Source: CAVYXK01 sp963708245 | GTDB lineage: Bacteria; Pseudomonadota; Alphaproteobacteria; Acetobacterales; Acetobacteraceae | Length of the DNA stretch: 64,000 nucleotides | Direction: 5' to 3' | Assembly (NCBI GenBank): GCA_963708245.1 | Contig: OY970201.1 | Span: forward strand, 3,534,001 to 3,598,000 | In this document: positions 18,080 to 27,525 of the stretch, in pieces | How positions within the stretch are numbered: the first letter of the stretch is position 1 | Layout: each line of letters begins with the position of its first letter | Made by a program: the position numbers and the translations under genes | Notes under the pieces: generated by a model | The model's database searches: none | Told to the model about the DNA's origin: nothing | The model's input: the letters and a program-made list of their open reading frames with translations, nothing else

Positions 18080-19159
18080 TCACATTTGGTGATACTCGAC
18101 TTCGCGGAGGGGACGCATCCGGGCACCGAGCAACGCGACGCTAGCCCGCCCGTACATTGCGCGCTTGAGCATTTTCAGCCGGTTGATCTGCCCTTCGGTC
18201 TGGCCGTTGCTCCATGGCTCGCGAATCGCGTTGCGCACGGCGTCGATATCGTGACGGAGCTTGGCGGCAAACGCCTGCATCGCATGGATTGCAGATGGCA
18301 TCGCGGATGCAGGTGTCGAGCGCGTTGGGGTCGTTGCCGCGCAGCAGGCCGCGGAAACGCATCGCCAATGACCACATGCAGGCAAATATCGGCAGTTCCT
18401 GCTTGGGGAGATCGACCTTCTCGACCTGACGCTGCGTCAGCATGCGGCGCGGTTTGATACACAGCGCCGCTGCGACGATCGGCGAGATGACTGCGCCGGT
18501 CCGGGGGTCGAGCGGCAAGGTTCCGACCGTCGAAGGTGGCGTCGGCCTTATCTCGGCCCTCTGCCGCCACGGGCGATCAGCTCGATGCTGGGTCGCTCGG
18601 CCAACCACGCCGCGGTGCTGACAGCCGAGCGATCGGGCAGGACGTCGATCACTGTTCGACGCTCGAGGTCCACCGCAATCGTGCCGAAGCGAAGGCCTCT
18701 CCTTGACGTCCACTCGTCAATTCCGATCACCCGAGGAGCGGAATAGTCGGGCAGACGCTGGTGCCGTATGAGATGCCGCAGGATGGTTCCTCTGTTGGCT
18801 GCAAAGCCCAACCGAGCGGCCAGTCTTTCGCCCGGTCGCCCTCCGACGCCGTGACCCAGCAGGCGCAAGATGCCGGCGGCCCGCCGCGTCTGCCGCGCAC
18901 GAGGGTCCACCATCCCAGGCAGCCGCTCGGTGAAGATGGACTGCCCGCAGTCAGTGTTGCGACATTGCCAGCGACCAACGGTGAGCGTGATCCGGACGGG
19001 CCTACCCTGGATCGGCAGATCCCAGAACCGCCGCTGATACGAGCTGTGCCGGGCCGGCGACACGACCTGACATCGCGGGCATACCGCCGCGTTACTCCTC
19101 TTCTCCGCGCCGATAACCCACACGTCATCAATCAGGGTCACCGAGGTAAGGCCGGACAT
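18080..19159 (-). pseudogene. ISL3-family transposase, frameshifted
   Basis: The N-terminal part (from 19159) reads VCPRCQVVSPARHSSYQRRFWDLP and QCRNTDCGQSIFTERLPG, the zinc-binding head of ISL3 transposases, followed by RVIGIDEWTSRRGLRFGTIAVDLERR (first Asp). The frame breaks after RPSIELIARGG. The end of the protein survives in another frame near 18080-18260: DAVRNAIREPWSNGQTEGQINRLK with catalytic Glu, then MYGRASVALLGARM. Part of the middle appears deleted. It differs clearly from the ISL3 transposase at 52 kb. Confidence 0.8.
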
Positions 19160-19417
19160 TAGGAAACGGTAGGGTGAGTGAGTTCGGCTTCATGCCTACT
19201 AAATGGTGCGTGAGTGAACACGCGCCTACTCTGGCCGCCCGCGTCACCAAAAGTGCGCCAGACCCGAATAAGGTGCAGTGTCACGAATTAAGTATGCTGC
19301 CAAATCCCTGATTATGGCGCACGATCCCGTAGCAGGTTTAGCTACAGTGCGACCTCGGCGGCTCAACCGTGTATCGCATCAAGCCCAGGGATTGGTTGCA
19401 ATTCCGGAAGACACCTC

Positions 19418-19525
19418 ATGCCGCGCAAGGCCAGCACACTGGCGCTGAGCCTGACCGAAGAGGCGCGCGTCACATTATCCGCGCTCGCCCGCTCGGGCAC
19501 CGCACCGGCTCACCATGTCGAGGCT
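19418..19525 (+). pseudogene. N-terminal scrap of an IS630-type transposase
   Basis: ATG 19418 opens MPRKASTLALSLTEEARVTL then SALARSGTAPAHHVE, matching the start of IS630-family transposases (LALSxEER..LE.LARRRTA..), after which similarity ends at about 19525. The following 150 bp contain no supported gene. Between 19160 and 19417 nothing is recognisable. Confidence 0.5.
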
Positions 19526-19680
19526 TGGCCATCATCTGTCGTGGATATCACGTCGCACTTCGCCGAGCTCGCGCTTGCCATGCAGACATCTCGGAATAGC
19601 GCCAGATACGCATTATTAATCGTAACGAATGGTGATTGCCGGTCATGACGGCAGAATGGGGACCGACGTCGCCCTACAAG

Positions 19681-19770
19681 GGCTGCAGGAGTAGCAGCGT
19701 CGAGATGATCGGCCGCAACATTGGCAACGTGATACGCCAGAAGATCCGTCCACATCGATCGGGCGCCCTT
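19681..19770 (-). pseudogene. Fragment of a MalF-type permease gene, near-copy of 27210-27300
   Basis: The minus strand reads IFWRITLPMLRPIISTLLLL, the EAA-loop end of a sugar-type ABC permease. About 60 bp are almost identical to the intact permease gene at about 27235-27298 on plus, with a small deletion before it. It is therefore a partial inverted duplicate of that gene, just upstream of the M24 peptidase gene. Confidence 0.7.
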
Positions 19771-19835
19771 GATTTCCTTGACGCGATCATCCTATCATCA
19801 GACAATTATGAAATCGCACAATGGAAGGGGTGAGC

Positions 19836-21065
19836 ATGGAGCAAACCGTCAGATCGCTGCTGAGAGAATTTCCGCCCGACGAGTATCCAAGCTTCGACGA
19901 TTCGGAGTTCGACAACCGTGTCGAAGCGGCGCGCCGCTCCATGCGCCGGCTGGAGATCGACGCGATCCTGGTCTCATCCGAGGCAAATTTCCGATACATG
20001 ACGGGATATATTCTGCAGTCCCCCGTGCAGGTCGCCCGTCCGCGATTTTTCGTCCTGCCGCTCGCCGGTGAACCCTGCGCGATCGTGCCCAAGACCAATG
20101 TCGACGGCATGCGGCAGACCACTTGGGTCAAGGATATTCGGAGCTGGGTCGCGCCTAACCCGGAAGATGACGGCGTTTCGTTGATTGCCGAGGCGATGCG
20201 CGCCGCTGCGCAGAAATTCGGCCGACTTGGCGCCGAGCTTGGCCAAGAGGCCCGCCTTGGCATGCCGGTTCTCCAATTCCTGCGATTGCAGGAGATGCTG
20301 CAGCCGTCGACATTCGTCGACGCAGAGCGGGTGTTCCGCGAGATTCGCATGGTAAAGTCGCCGGCGGAGATCGAGCGTATCCGACAGATCTGTCGGATTA
20401 CCTCGGACTCTTTTGCAGCGCTGCCGGATCTGCTGCGAATTGGCGATACCGAATGGAGCGCCTGCCGACGGCTGCAGCTCGACCTCACGCTGCGTGGTGC
20501 CCACCGGACGCCGCATCTCACCGGCGTTTCGGGCCGCAACGGCTACACCAACATCAACACAGGGCCGACCGGCCGCGTCCTCGAGGCCGGCGATGTCCTC
20601 ATCATCGATGCGGGCTGCTGCGTCGACAATTACTGGTGCGATTTCAATCGGAATTTTGCCTTCGGAAGCGCGAGCGATCCGGTCCTGCGGGCATACCGGT
20701 CTTTGTTCATGGCGACCGAGGCCGGGTTCGCCGCGGTGCGTCCCAGGCAACGCACCAGCGATGTGTTCGCCGCGATGTGCAGCGTGCTGAGCGGCGACGG
20801 TACTCCCGGCGGCACGGTCGGGCGGATGGGACACGGTATTGGGCTCTTGGCGCCGGAGCCGCCCTCGGTGAATGCCACAGACACGACCGTGCTGCGGCCA
20901 GGCATGGTGATCACCCTCGAGCCCAGCATTTCTTACACGGTACCCGGGAAGAATGGTCAGGCGGAGCGGCGCATCATGGTGCACGAGGAGAATCTTGTCG
21001 TTACAAACGATGGTGCCGAGCTCCTCACTACGCGAACGCCGGCGGAGCTGCCGATCATTCGTTGA
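19836..21065 (+). CDS. M24-family (Xaa-Pro/creatinase-like) metallohydrolase
   Basis: ATG 19836 follows GGAAGGGGTGAGC. The protein is about 409 residues, with the N-terminal creatinase/prolidase domain (residues 25-165) and the pita-bread catalytic domain after it. Metal ligands are visible: two Asp in VLIIDAGCCVDNYWCDFNRN, His in GRMGHGIGLL, Glu in MVITLEPSIS and Glu in RIMVHEENLVV, so it should be an active two-metal hydrolase of C-N bonds, such as an X-Pro dipeptidase or an ectoine-hydrolase-type enzyme. Next to it on the other strand are an epimerase pseudogene and an AstE-like deacylase, a pairing that recalls DoeA/DoeB. The substrate is not determined by the sequence. Confidence 0.9.
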   Translation: MEQTVRSLLREFPPDEYPSFDDSEFDNRVEAARRSMRRLEIDAILVSSEANFRYMTGYILQSPVQVARPRFFVLPLAGEPCAIVPKTNVDGMRQTTWVKDIRSWVAPNPEDDGVSLIAEAMRAAAQKFGRLGAELGQEARLGMPVLQFLRLQEMLQPSTFVDAERVFREIRMVKSPAEIERIRQICRITSDSFAALPDLLRIGDTEWSACRRLQLDLTLRGAHRTPHLTGVSGRNGYTNINTGPTGRVLEAGDVLIIDAGCCVDNYWCDFNRNFAFGSASDPVLRAYRSLFMATEAGFAAVRPRQRTSDVFAAMCSVLSGDGTPGGTVGRMGHGIGLLAPEPPSVNATDTTVLRPGMVITLEPSISYTVPGKNGQAERRIMVHEENLVVTNDGAELLTTRTPAELPIIR

Positions 21066-21229
21066 GGCGGTCTGGCGCGCACAGGATCCCTTTTTATCGC
21101 AATCGAGACTTGCTGGGCACCCTTGGCGGATTTCCGATTGCAAAATCGTCGCGCACGCAGAGGTCGCCGCCCAGGTAAAGATCGCTCGGCAACACCGGGT
21201 GTCCCTGAAGGCCGGGCTGCTGCCGAGAA

Positions 21230-21925
21230 AGCGCTCAGAATTATCCTGAGGTGAGTAGCCCAGCACGTCCCAGCCCGCTCGATCGTATGGATTGGGATCG
21301 TTGCCCGACAGCCAAACACGGCGAGAAAACGCACATCGTCCGGAGCTTCGAGGGTCCGCACCGTCAATTGCGCCATGTCGCGCGGACTGATCCAGATCAG
21401 GAGCTGGCGATGATCTCGGGGTTGGGGCTGGAACGCAGCAATACGCAGGCATATCACGGAAAGCCCGAACTTGATCGCATAAAGCCGTCCCAGGGTCTCG
21501 CCGAAAGCTTTGCTAATGCCGTAAAGCCCAGTCGGCCGATAGGGCGCATCGAGGGCGACGGGAGTCCCAATCTCGATGAAGGCGCTGACTTGGTGCGAAC
21601 TTGCGAAGACCAGGCGTCGCACGCCGCGCGCTCGGCAGCTTCCATGACATTGAAGGTGCCGCCAATGTGCACATCTCGGATGGTGGGCCATTCGTCCTCG
21701 TCGGGGATACCAGCCAGATGCACCACGCTGTCCACATTGTCCATCACCTCGTGCATCGCGTCCGGCGACCGTATGTCAACGACGATGGCCTCTTCGCTCT
21801 CGAGCGGTTCTGTTACCGGCTTATGTCAAGCAGCCGAACTCGCGCGTACTCCCATGCAAGAAGGGACGGATCGCACTCCCGATCTTGCCAGCGGCGCCGG
21901 CGAGCAGAATGGTCTTGTTTTTCAC
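21230..21925 (-). pseudogene. NAD-dependent epimerase/uronate-dehydrogenase-like gene, several frameshifts
   Basis: From GTG 21925 the frame reads KNKTILLAGAAGKIGSAIRPFL, a Rossmann GxxGxxG start, then stops. Other frames continue MDNVDSVVHLAGIPDEDEWPTI and HIGGTFNVMEAAERA, then RRLVFASSHQVSAFIE, GLYGISKAFGETLGRLYAIKFGL (the catalytic YxxxK) and WISPRDMAQLTVRTLEAP, then GNDPNPYDRAGWDVLGYSPQDNSERF. At least three shifts separate them. The order and motifs match SDR-extended sugar epimerases/uronate dehydrogenases. The downstream border is approximate. Confidence 0.8.
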
Positions 21926-21975
21926 AGTCTCATTCCAGGTTTGCGCGAGATCGTGCGGATGGTGCGGAGCTCGGC

Positions 21976-22935
21976 TTAAATATTAAGCGATATGTCTCGG
22001 AAGATTCGAAATACGAGTTCGCCGGCCTGAACCGAGCCCGCAACGCGCATCGCACCGACTAGCCCGTCGCTTGGGGATCGCACCTCCGCGAGCGGCCTGT
22101 TATGGAGGTCTGAGATGTGGGCGAGCTTTTCGCCTGCCGCGACTTCCGCGCCAAGTCGTGTCGTGATCATGAGTACTCCTCCATCGGGAGCCATCAGATC
22201 GATATGATCGACCATGCGGGCGGGAGACGAAGGCTGCGGCGACGCCGCCATTTCGAGATGGCCCATGAGCGCGCGGATTCGAGCCTTGTATAAGGCACGG
22301 TTCTCCGGGGTGCTTATGCCGGTGCCACCGATCTCCGCCTCCATGCCGGGGATACCCGCTTCGTTGACGACCCTCGTCATCAGGCCGCGAGACCATTCGC
22401 CGATGCGTATGAGGTCGAAGCCGCTGGCCTTCGCGGCTTTCAGGCTCGCCGGCGCAGTGCCGATGTTGTGCTTGAATTCCACATAAGGCAGCACCACGCC
22501 GGCGCTGTACCAGCTATGCAGCGAGAAAAGGAAATCACAATGACAAAGGACTGAGTCGAAGAGCCGGTGCGCCAATCGTTCCGAGGGAGACCCGTCGGCT
22601 CTTCCGGGGAAAATGCGGTTTAGGTCGAGCCCGTCAAGCGGGCTCGTTCGGCGATGCGCCGCGAACGCGGGAGGGTTGGCGACGGGGACTAATACGACCC
22701 GGCCCGTGAATGAATCAGGATCGAGCTCGCTCCAGAGCTCCATCAACGCGAGCACCCCTTCGGACTCGTCGCCGTGGACGCCGGCCACGAGGACTAGGCA
22801 AGGCCCCTCGGCCTTACCGACCACGATGTTGATCGGGAGCCGTAGCGGTGTGCCGTCGGCCAGCCGAGCGACATCGAGATCAAGACCATGCCGTGACCGG
22901 CTCGGCAGTTCTGCGAACTTGATCTGCTCGGACAT
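21976..22935 (-). CDS. AstE/AspA-family deacylase (zinc carboxypeptidase-like; DoeB-like)
   Basis: ATG 22935 (MSEQIKFAELP) has GGCGAGG upstream, preferred over a start 29 codons earlier. The 319-residue enzyme shows the zinc site of the succinylglutamate desuccinylase/aspartoacylase family: LVAGVHGDESEGVLAL (His and Glu), VANPPAFAAHRRTSPLDGLDLNRIFPG and LFSLHSWYSAG (second His). The C-terminal 90 residues (LGAEVAAGEKLAHISDL, SPSDGLVGAMRVAGSV) form the barrel-hybrid-like tail of this family. Members remove acyl groups from amino acids; DoeB cleaves N-acetyl-diaminobutyrate in ectoine use. It is divergent from the PhyH gene with an 86-bp shared promoter region. Confidence 0.85.
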   Translation of the reverse strand: MSEQIKFAELPSRSRHGLDLDVARLADGTPLRLPINIVVGKAEGPCLVLVAGVHGDESEGVLALMELWSELDPDSFTGRVVLVPVANPPAFAAHRRTSPLDGLDLNRIFPGRADGSPSERLAHRLFDSVLCHCDFLFSLHSWYSAGVVLPYVEFKHNIGTAPASLKAAKASGFDLIRIGEWSRGLMTRVVNEAGIPGMEAEIGGTGISTPENRALYKARIRALMGHLEMAASPQPSSPARMVDHIDLMAPDGGVLMITTRLGAEVAAGEKLAHISDLHNRPLAEVRSPSDGLVGAMRVAGSVQAGELVFRIFRDISLNI

Positions 22936-23021
22936 ATTCAGCCTCGCCTTTCCTATTGAAATGCAATGGTCGGGCATATCTCGACAGTTGACAAGCGCTT
23001 TGTCAGACAATAGGATCATCA

Positions 23022-23822
23022 ATGATCCTTGTTCGGAGTGAAAAGTTGTCCAAGGTCTTCACTGCGCAGCAAGTCGCGGATTATCGGGAAAGGGGCTATG
23101 CTGCGCCTGTCCGAGTGCTGAGCGCTCAGGACTCCGCGGAGTTTTGTGCTGCCTTCGGAGCTTACGAAATCAGCAAGTGGGGAATCAGCGGACGGGCGTA
23201 CGATGACCAGGATGGTCGGGAATGGTTGAGAAAACCGCACCGGTACGCTCGCTGGGCATATGAGCTTGCAACCCACCCTCGTGTCGTCGATGCGATCGAA
23301 GACATTCTCGGTGCCAGTGTCATGTTGTGGGACACCAAGCTATTTCCGAAGCCGGCACGGAGTGCGTCCTATGTATCTTGGCATCAAGATGGGACCTATC
23401 TCGGTCTTGAGCCGCTTACGGATGTTCTGACCGCGTGGATTGCTCTATCGGATAGCCTGCCCGAGAACGGCGCTATGCGCGCAATACCGGGCTCTCACAA
23501 GCAGGGACAGCTCGCGCACAAGGCCACTTTCGCTGATGGTAATCTGCTGCTGAACGGGCAAGTCATCGAAGGGATCGAGAACGCGGGCGCGGTTGATATT
23601 CCCCTAGGGGCGGGCGAAATGTCTGTGCACCATATGATGCTCGTACATGGTTCGCTGCCAAATACTTCCGACAAGCCACGCATTGGCATCAGCATCAACT
23701 ACGTGACCCCGGCTGTGCGCGAAACCAAGATGACACGACCTGCTCTGCTGCTGCGGGGGGAAGATCGCTATGGGCACTTCGAACTACTGCACAGCCCATT
23801 CATTCCGACTCCCGACTTATGA
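23022..23822 (+). CDS. Phytanoyl-CoA dioxygenase (PhyH) family Fe(II)/2-oxoglutarate enzyme
   Basis: The 266-residue protein has the iron-binding facial triad: His and Asp in YVSWHQDGTYLG (about residue 125) and the distal His in MMLVHGSLPNTSD, followed by the 2-oxoglutarate Arg in KPRIGISINYV. WHQD and RAIPGSHKQG match the PhyH family, which hydroxylates small acids and includes ectoine hydroxylase. ATG 23022 is used here; a TTG at 23046 is an alternative, as no strong ribosome site decides. The stop overlaps a start of the following PLP enzyme region (ATGA), so they form an operon. Confidence 0.85.
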   Translation: MILVRSEKLSKVFTAQQVADYRERGYAAPVRVLSAQDSAEFCAAFGAYEISKWGISGRAYDDQDGREWLRKPHRYARWAYELATHPRVVDAIEDILGASVMLWDTKLFPKPARSASYVSWHQDGTYLGLEPLTDVLTAWIALSDSLPENGAMRAIPGSHKQGQLAHKATFADGNLLLNGQVIEGIENAGAVDIPLGAGEMSVHHMMLVHGSLPNTSDKPRIGISINYVTPAVRETKMTRPALLLRGEDRYGHFELLHSPFIPTPDL

Positions 23823-23858
23823 GTTCCGGCGACACTCGATGAGTTCCGGCGACACTCG
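23819..23858 (+). repeat. 20-bp perfect tandem duplication across a start codon
   Basis: ATGAGTTCCGGCGACACTCG is present twice in a row (23819-23838 and 23839-23858). The first ATG overlaps the PhyH stop (ATGA) but runs into TGA after seven codons; the second ATG starts the PLP enzyme. Without the duplication the two genes would be joined by a classical ATGA overlap. Confidence 0.95.
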
Positions 23859-25101
23859 CGATATCGCTAAACAGAGCGGAGCCGCGAGTTGGGGGCTGGT
23901 GTGCAATTTATGCGGTGAAAGCTTTGCCCTTGGTCCGATGGTTTTTGGGTGCCCAAGCTGCACACGCAGGAACAAGATCGGTGTGCTCGATCTGACCTTC
24001 GCGCCTTTGTCTACCGTAACGCCGTTGCAAGCTCGACACGGATACGGCGTGAGCCGTTATCTTGATCTGCTCCCCGCCGGGAATCAGTCTGACTGGATTT
24101 CTCTCGGCGAAGGCGGAACTCCGCTCGTGGTTTCGAAACAAATCGGACCGGCACTAGGACTCTCCCGACTTTATTTCAAGAACGAGGCGGCCAATCCAAC
24201 CGGATCCTTCAAGGATCGCTTTGTTTGCGTGTCAATCAATGTCGCGCGCCATTTCGGGTTCGAGAGGGTCGTAACGACTTCGACTGGCAACCTAGGCGTT
24301 TCGGTTGCCGCCTATGCTGCTGCTTGCAGCATGGATTGTGCGGTCGTGCTGCCGCGCGAAGCCCCACCCACCATTGTCGACGAACTCCGGCGATTCGGTG
24401 CGCAGGTCGTCATCACTGCCTTGGCACGGCGTATTCAGGTTTTCGAAGAGATCGCACACAGCGGAGCCTGGTTCCCAATTTTTGCTACTTTCCAGCGGTC
24501 AGTACAGAACCCGTTCGGGATCGATGGCTACAAGACCTTCGCGTATGAGCTCACCGAACAACTCGGGAGCACTCCGCAGATCGTCCTATTCCCCTGTGCT
24601 CGTGGAAACGGCCTCTACGGAGCATGGAAAGGCTTTCGCGAGATCTCGCGCTATGGCTGGTCGCGTGCCGCTCCTGCAATGGTTGCGTGCCAGCCCGTCG
24701 GCTCAAACTCGCTCGAGGTGTCGCTGGCGCAAGGCTCTCAGCATTCCGTCGAGCTCCCGAGGGCAACCAGCGTTGCAAAATCTGCCGCGGAAGTGGTGGC
24801 TAGCGATCACGCGCTCGTTGCCCTCAGGGAATCCGGTGGTTGGGCCATATCCGCGACTGACGACGAGATTCAGAGCGCCACCGAAGAATTGTTGGACGAG
24901 GGGCTGTCCATCGAGACCAGTGCAGCGCTTCCAATCGCCGGCCTAAAACAGCTCATTCAGCGGGACCTCGTGCCGCGGGACGCAGCCGTCGTGTGTGTGC
25001 TCACTGCGTCGGGCCTGAGATGGCCGGTGACCCCGCCGAACGAAGGACCGCCGGTAGTCAAGCTGTCCGATGATAAATCGGCACTCGACTTCCTGCAGTA
25101 A
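23839..25101 (+). CDS. Threonine synthase-like PLP-dependent enzyme
   Basis: The 420-residue protein starts at the second copy of a duplicated start region. Residues about 16-45 carry a zinc ribbon (VCNLCGESF and FGCPSCTRR). The fold type II PLP core has NEAANPTGSFKDRF (Schiff-base Lys, about residue 120), STGNLGVSVAAYAA (substrate loop) and a serine/threonine-rich end, ASGLRWP. It resembles threonine synthase or the threonine-dehydratase-like EutB of ectoine-use clusters rather than housekeeping ThrC, because it is followed by an ABC importer. The reaction (phospho-homoserine lyase or a diamino-acid/threonine eliminase) cannot be chosen from sequence. Confidence 0.85.
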   Translation: MSSGDTRDIAKQSGAASWGLVCNLCGESFALGPMVFGCPSCTRRNKIGVLDLTFAPLSTVTPLQARHGYGVSRYLDLLPAGNQSDWISLGEGGTPLVVSKQIGPALGLSRLYFKNEAANPTGSFKDRFVCVSINVARHFGFERVVTTSTGNLGVSVAAYAAACSMDCAVVLPREAPPTIVDELRRFGAQVVITALARRIQVFEEIAHSGAWFPIFATFQRSVQNPFGIDGYKTFAYELTEQLGSTPQIVLFPCARGNGLYGAWKGFREISRYGWSRAAPAMVACQPVGSNSLEVSLAQGSQHSVELPRATSVAKSAAEVVASDHALVALRESGGWAISATDDEIQSATEELLDEGLSIETSAALPIAGLKQLIQRDLVPRDAAVVCVLTASGLRWPVTPPNEGPPVVKLSDDKSALDFLQ

Positions 25102-25190
25102 TGAAGAGGAGCGACCGAGGCACCACACCGCGAGGCCGAAACCGATACCCCGATCAAGTAGAGGAACTTCACATCCAAGAGGAGGAGCCC

Positions 25191-26513
25191 ATGTCTGAGC
25201 AACAGTCGCGGCCAATGAGCCGCCGTAATTTTCTGAGATCCGCAGTAATCCTGGGTGGCGCAGCAGCACTGCCGGTGAGCCGACGCCTCTACGTGACCGC
25301 TGCCTGGGCAGCGACAGACTTGACGTCTATCTCTGCCATGGTCGCTGACGCCGAGGTTGCATGGGAGCGCGACAGAGTGAAGGAGTGGAATGCAGCGCAT
25401 TCCGAGGCCAAGTGGACACCGGAGAACGTCGGCTGGGAAACCATTTTCGAGAAAGTCCTCGCCTATGAGAAGGCGGGAACCCCGCCCAACCTTGGCTATG
25501 GCTGGACCGGTTTCACGGCTGATTGGCATCAGATCGGAATCATTGATGCACCTGCTGACTATCTCGGGAAAGCTTGGTTGGACCGATTCGCCGACTACAT
25601 CACCACGACGGGTGGTGACGTGATCGACGGCAAGATGTGGATGGTGCCGCTCCAGGCTGGCGCCTACGGTCTGGTCTCGCGACGCGATTGGCTGAAAGAA
25701 GTGGGCGTCGCACCCGAGAGCATCCGGACGTGGGACAATATGGTGGATGCCTTTGCGAAGGTCGCGAAGGCCAAGAACAACAAGCCGCTCGGCATACCGC
25801 TCGGCAATGCTCGCAACGCCGCGGAGAAAACTGACTGGATGTTCCGTGGTAACGGTCTGAAGCATCTTGCGGACTTTGATCCCGCGAAAAAGGAGGCCTA
25901 CATCGAGGTGTTGGAGACCCTTAAGCGCCTGCGCCCATACATCCCGGATGATGCCCTGAGTCAAGACTATACGGGCCACCGCCGCGCCTTCGCGACGGGT
26001 GTCGCGGGTTTCATCTCAATCGGTGACTATTACTTTGGCGAGATATATCCGACCGCCAAGGATCTGATGGTGAAGGAGCACGTCACGCTCCTGCCTTACC
26101 CCAGCGGCAGTAAGGGCCCCGGTGTATTCAGCATGTTCGACATGAACTGCTACTATATGATGTCTCACGCGAAGGATAGGGAGACCACGGCGAAACTTAT
26201 CGACTTCCTCACCAGCCGTGAGAATCTTCTCAAGTGGTCACTTGGCCACCCGCCACTGAAGGAATGGACGGTGGACGAGGCCGTGAAGTACCGGATGTAC
26301 GGAGAAGCAGAGCGCTGGTGGCTCGAGGAGGTTTTGACACTCACCTCAAAGGTGCCAGTGCTCGCTGCCGAAGGCTACGTTGCTAAGGACGAGGTGCAAC
26401 AGGTCTATTATCGCAATCTGCTGAAAGTCTTCGATGGCAGCACCACAGCGGTCGTTGCCTACGACGAAATGAGCAAGAGTATTCCCGAGCTCATCAAGAA
26501 AGCGAAGACCTAG
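25191..26513 (+). CDS. Periplasmic substrate-binding protein of a carbohydrate-type ABC importer (Tat exported)
   Basis: ATG 25191 follows GAGGAGGAGCCC. The N-terminus has a twin-arginine signal (MSRRNFLRSAVILGGAAALPV, positions 9-30) with cleavage after AAWAA. The 440-residue mature part is of the family 1 extracellular solute-binding type, with VGWETIFEKVLAYEKAGTPPNLGYGW (hinge) and DGKMWMVPLQAGAYGLVSRRDWL. Two MalF/MalG-like permeases follow at 8 and 11 bases, but no ATPase gene is present in the cluster, so the importer would need a shared MalK-type ATPase. The ligand is unknown. Confidence 0.9.
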   Translation: MSEQQSRPMSRRNFLRSAVILGGAAALPVSRRLYVTAAWAATDLTSISAMVADAEVAWERDRVKEWNAAHSEAKWTPENVGWETIFEKVLAYEKAGTPPNLGYGWTGFTADWHQIGIIDAPADYLGKAWLDRFADYITTTGGDVIDGKMWMVPLQAGAYGLVSRRDWLKEVGVAPESIRTWDNMVDAFAKVAKAKNNKPLGIPLGNARNAAEKTDWMFRGNGLKHLADFDPAKKEAYIEVLETLKRLRPYIPDDALSQDYTGHRRAFATGVAGFISIGDYYFGEIYPTAKDLMVKEHVTLLPYPSGSKGPGVFSMFDMNCYYMMSHAKDRETTAKLIDFLTSRENLLKWSLGHPPLKEWTVDEAVKYRMYGEAERWWLEEVLTLTSKVPVLAAEGYVAKDEVQQVYYRNLLKVFDGSTTAVVAYDEMSKSIPELIKKAKT

Positions 26514-26521
26514 AGCGATCA

Positions 26522-27514
26522 ATGTCGCAGGGCGAGCACTGCCGGGCAGTGCTCGGCCGGCTTCTACCTAGATGGACGGTCCGCACGAGCATGGAGGCTG
26601 CTGCGAGCATCAATATTTCTCGGACTCGGCGTCGCCGTTGGCCGCGAGAAGCTGTCCAGGGCTACCTATACCTCGCTCCGGTGCTACTTGTGCTGGGGAG
26701 CGTAGTGGGCTGGCCTCTGCTCGAATCATGGCGGATGAGCTTCTACGAGATTTATTTACTCCATGGAATCGGCAACGAGACCTTCGTCGGCATCGACAAC
26801 TTTGTCCATTTCGCCCTCGACCCGGACGCACCAACTTATCTCGAAAACACCGCGATTTTTGTAATAGGCGGAACCCTCGCACAGCTGGTTGTCGCGATGG
26901 TTCTGGCGCTGCTGCTCAACGGCAAATTGCCATTGCGTGTGTTTTGGCGCGGTATGGCGATCGTACCCTGGGCGATGCCGATCACAGTCACTGCGATGAT
27001 CTGGCGCTGGATCCTGGACGGCCAATGGGGGATCCTCAACTATGTCCTATTGAAGCTTGGCATCATTGCGCACGCCGTCAGCTGGCTCTCGAGCGCAGTC
27101 TGGCTATGGCCGTCGATTCTGGCAGTGGACGCGTGGGCCGGCTTTCCCTTCATGTTCGTAAACCTGCTCTCGGGTCTGCAGGGCGTTCCACAGGAACTCC
27201 GCGAGGCCGCGCGGATCGATGGCGCCGGTCCCTGGACGATCTTCTGGCGTATCACGTTGCCGATGTTGCGGCCGATCATCTCGACGCTGCTACTCCTGAG
27301 CGTGATCATGCATCTTCGAGACTTCGCGACAATTTGGATTTTGACCAGTGGTGGCCCCGGCATCCGCAGCACCACGCTCTCACCGCTGGTCTACGTCACA
27401 AGCTTCCGCTTCTTCCGAATGGGTTACGGTGCTTCTATCGGCATCCTGCTGATGGCAATCAGCCTGATCTTCACAATATTATATCTGCGACGCCTCCGGC
27501 TGGATACGGATTGA
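26522..27514 (+). CDS. ABC importer permease, MalF type
   Basis: The 330-residue protein has six predicted membrane helices starting near residue 45 (LYLAPVLLVLGSVVGWPLL). The cytoplasmic EAA loop reads EAARIDGAGPWTIFWRITLPMLRP (about 235-258), which contacts the ATPase. ATG 26522 lies 8 bases after the binding-protein stop; ATG 26591 (MEAAASI) could be used instead, as the first 23 residues are not conserved. A near copy of its EAA-loop DNA lies inverted at 19.7 kb. Confidence 0.9.
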   Translation: MSQGEHCRAVLGRLLPRWTVRTSMEAAASINISRTRRRRWPREAVQGYLYLAPVLLVLGSVVGWPLLESWRMSFYEIYLLHGIGNETFVGIDNFVHFALDPDAPTYLENTAIFVIGGTLAQLVVAMVLALLLNGKLPLRVFWRGMAIVPWAMPITVTAMIWRWILDGQWGILNYVLLKLGIIAHAVSWLSSAVWLWPSILAVDAWAGFPFMFVNLLSGLQGVPQELREAARIDGAGPWTIFWRITLPMLRPIISTLLLLSVIMHLRDFATIWILTSGGPGIRSTTLSPLVYVTSFRFFRMGYGASIGILLMAISLIFTILYLRRLRLDTD

Positions 27515-27525
27515 ACTAGTTTCTC

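Noticed and set aside
19974..21452. A 492-residue minus ORF
   Set aside because: It is mostly the antisense of the M24 hydrolase gene; only its first part is a displaced frame of the epimerase pseudogene.
24957..25979. A 340-residue minus ORF opposite the PLP enzyme and binding protein
   Set aside because: Antisense shadow; the plus-strand genes have clear motifs, starts and ribosome sites.
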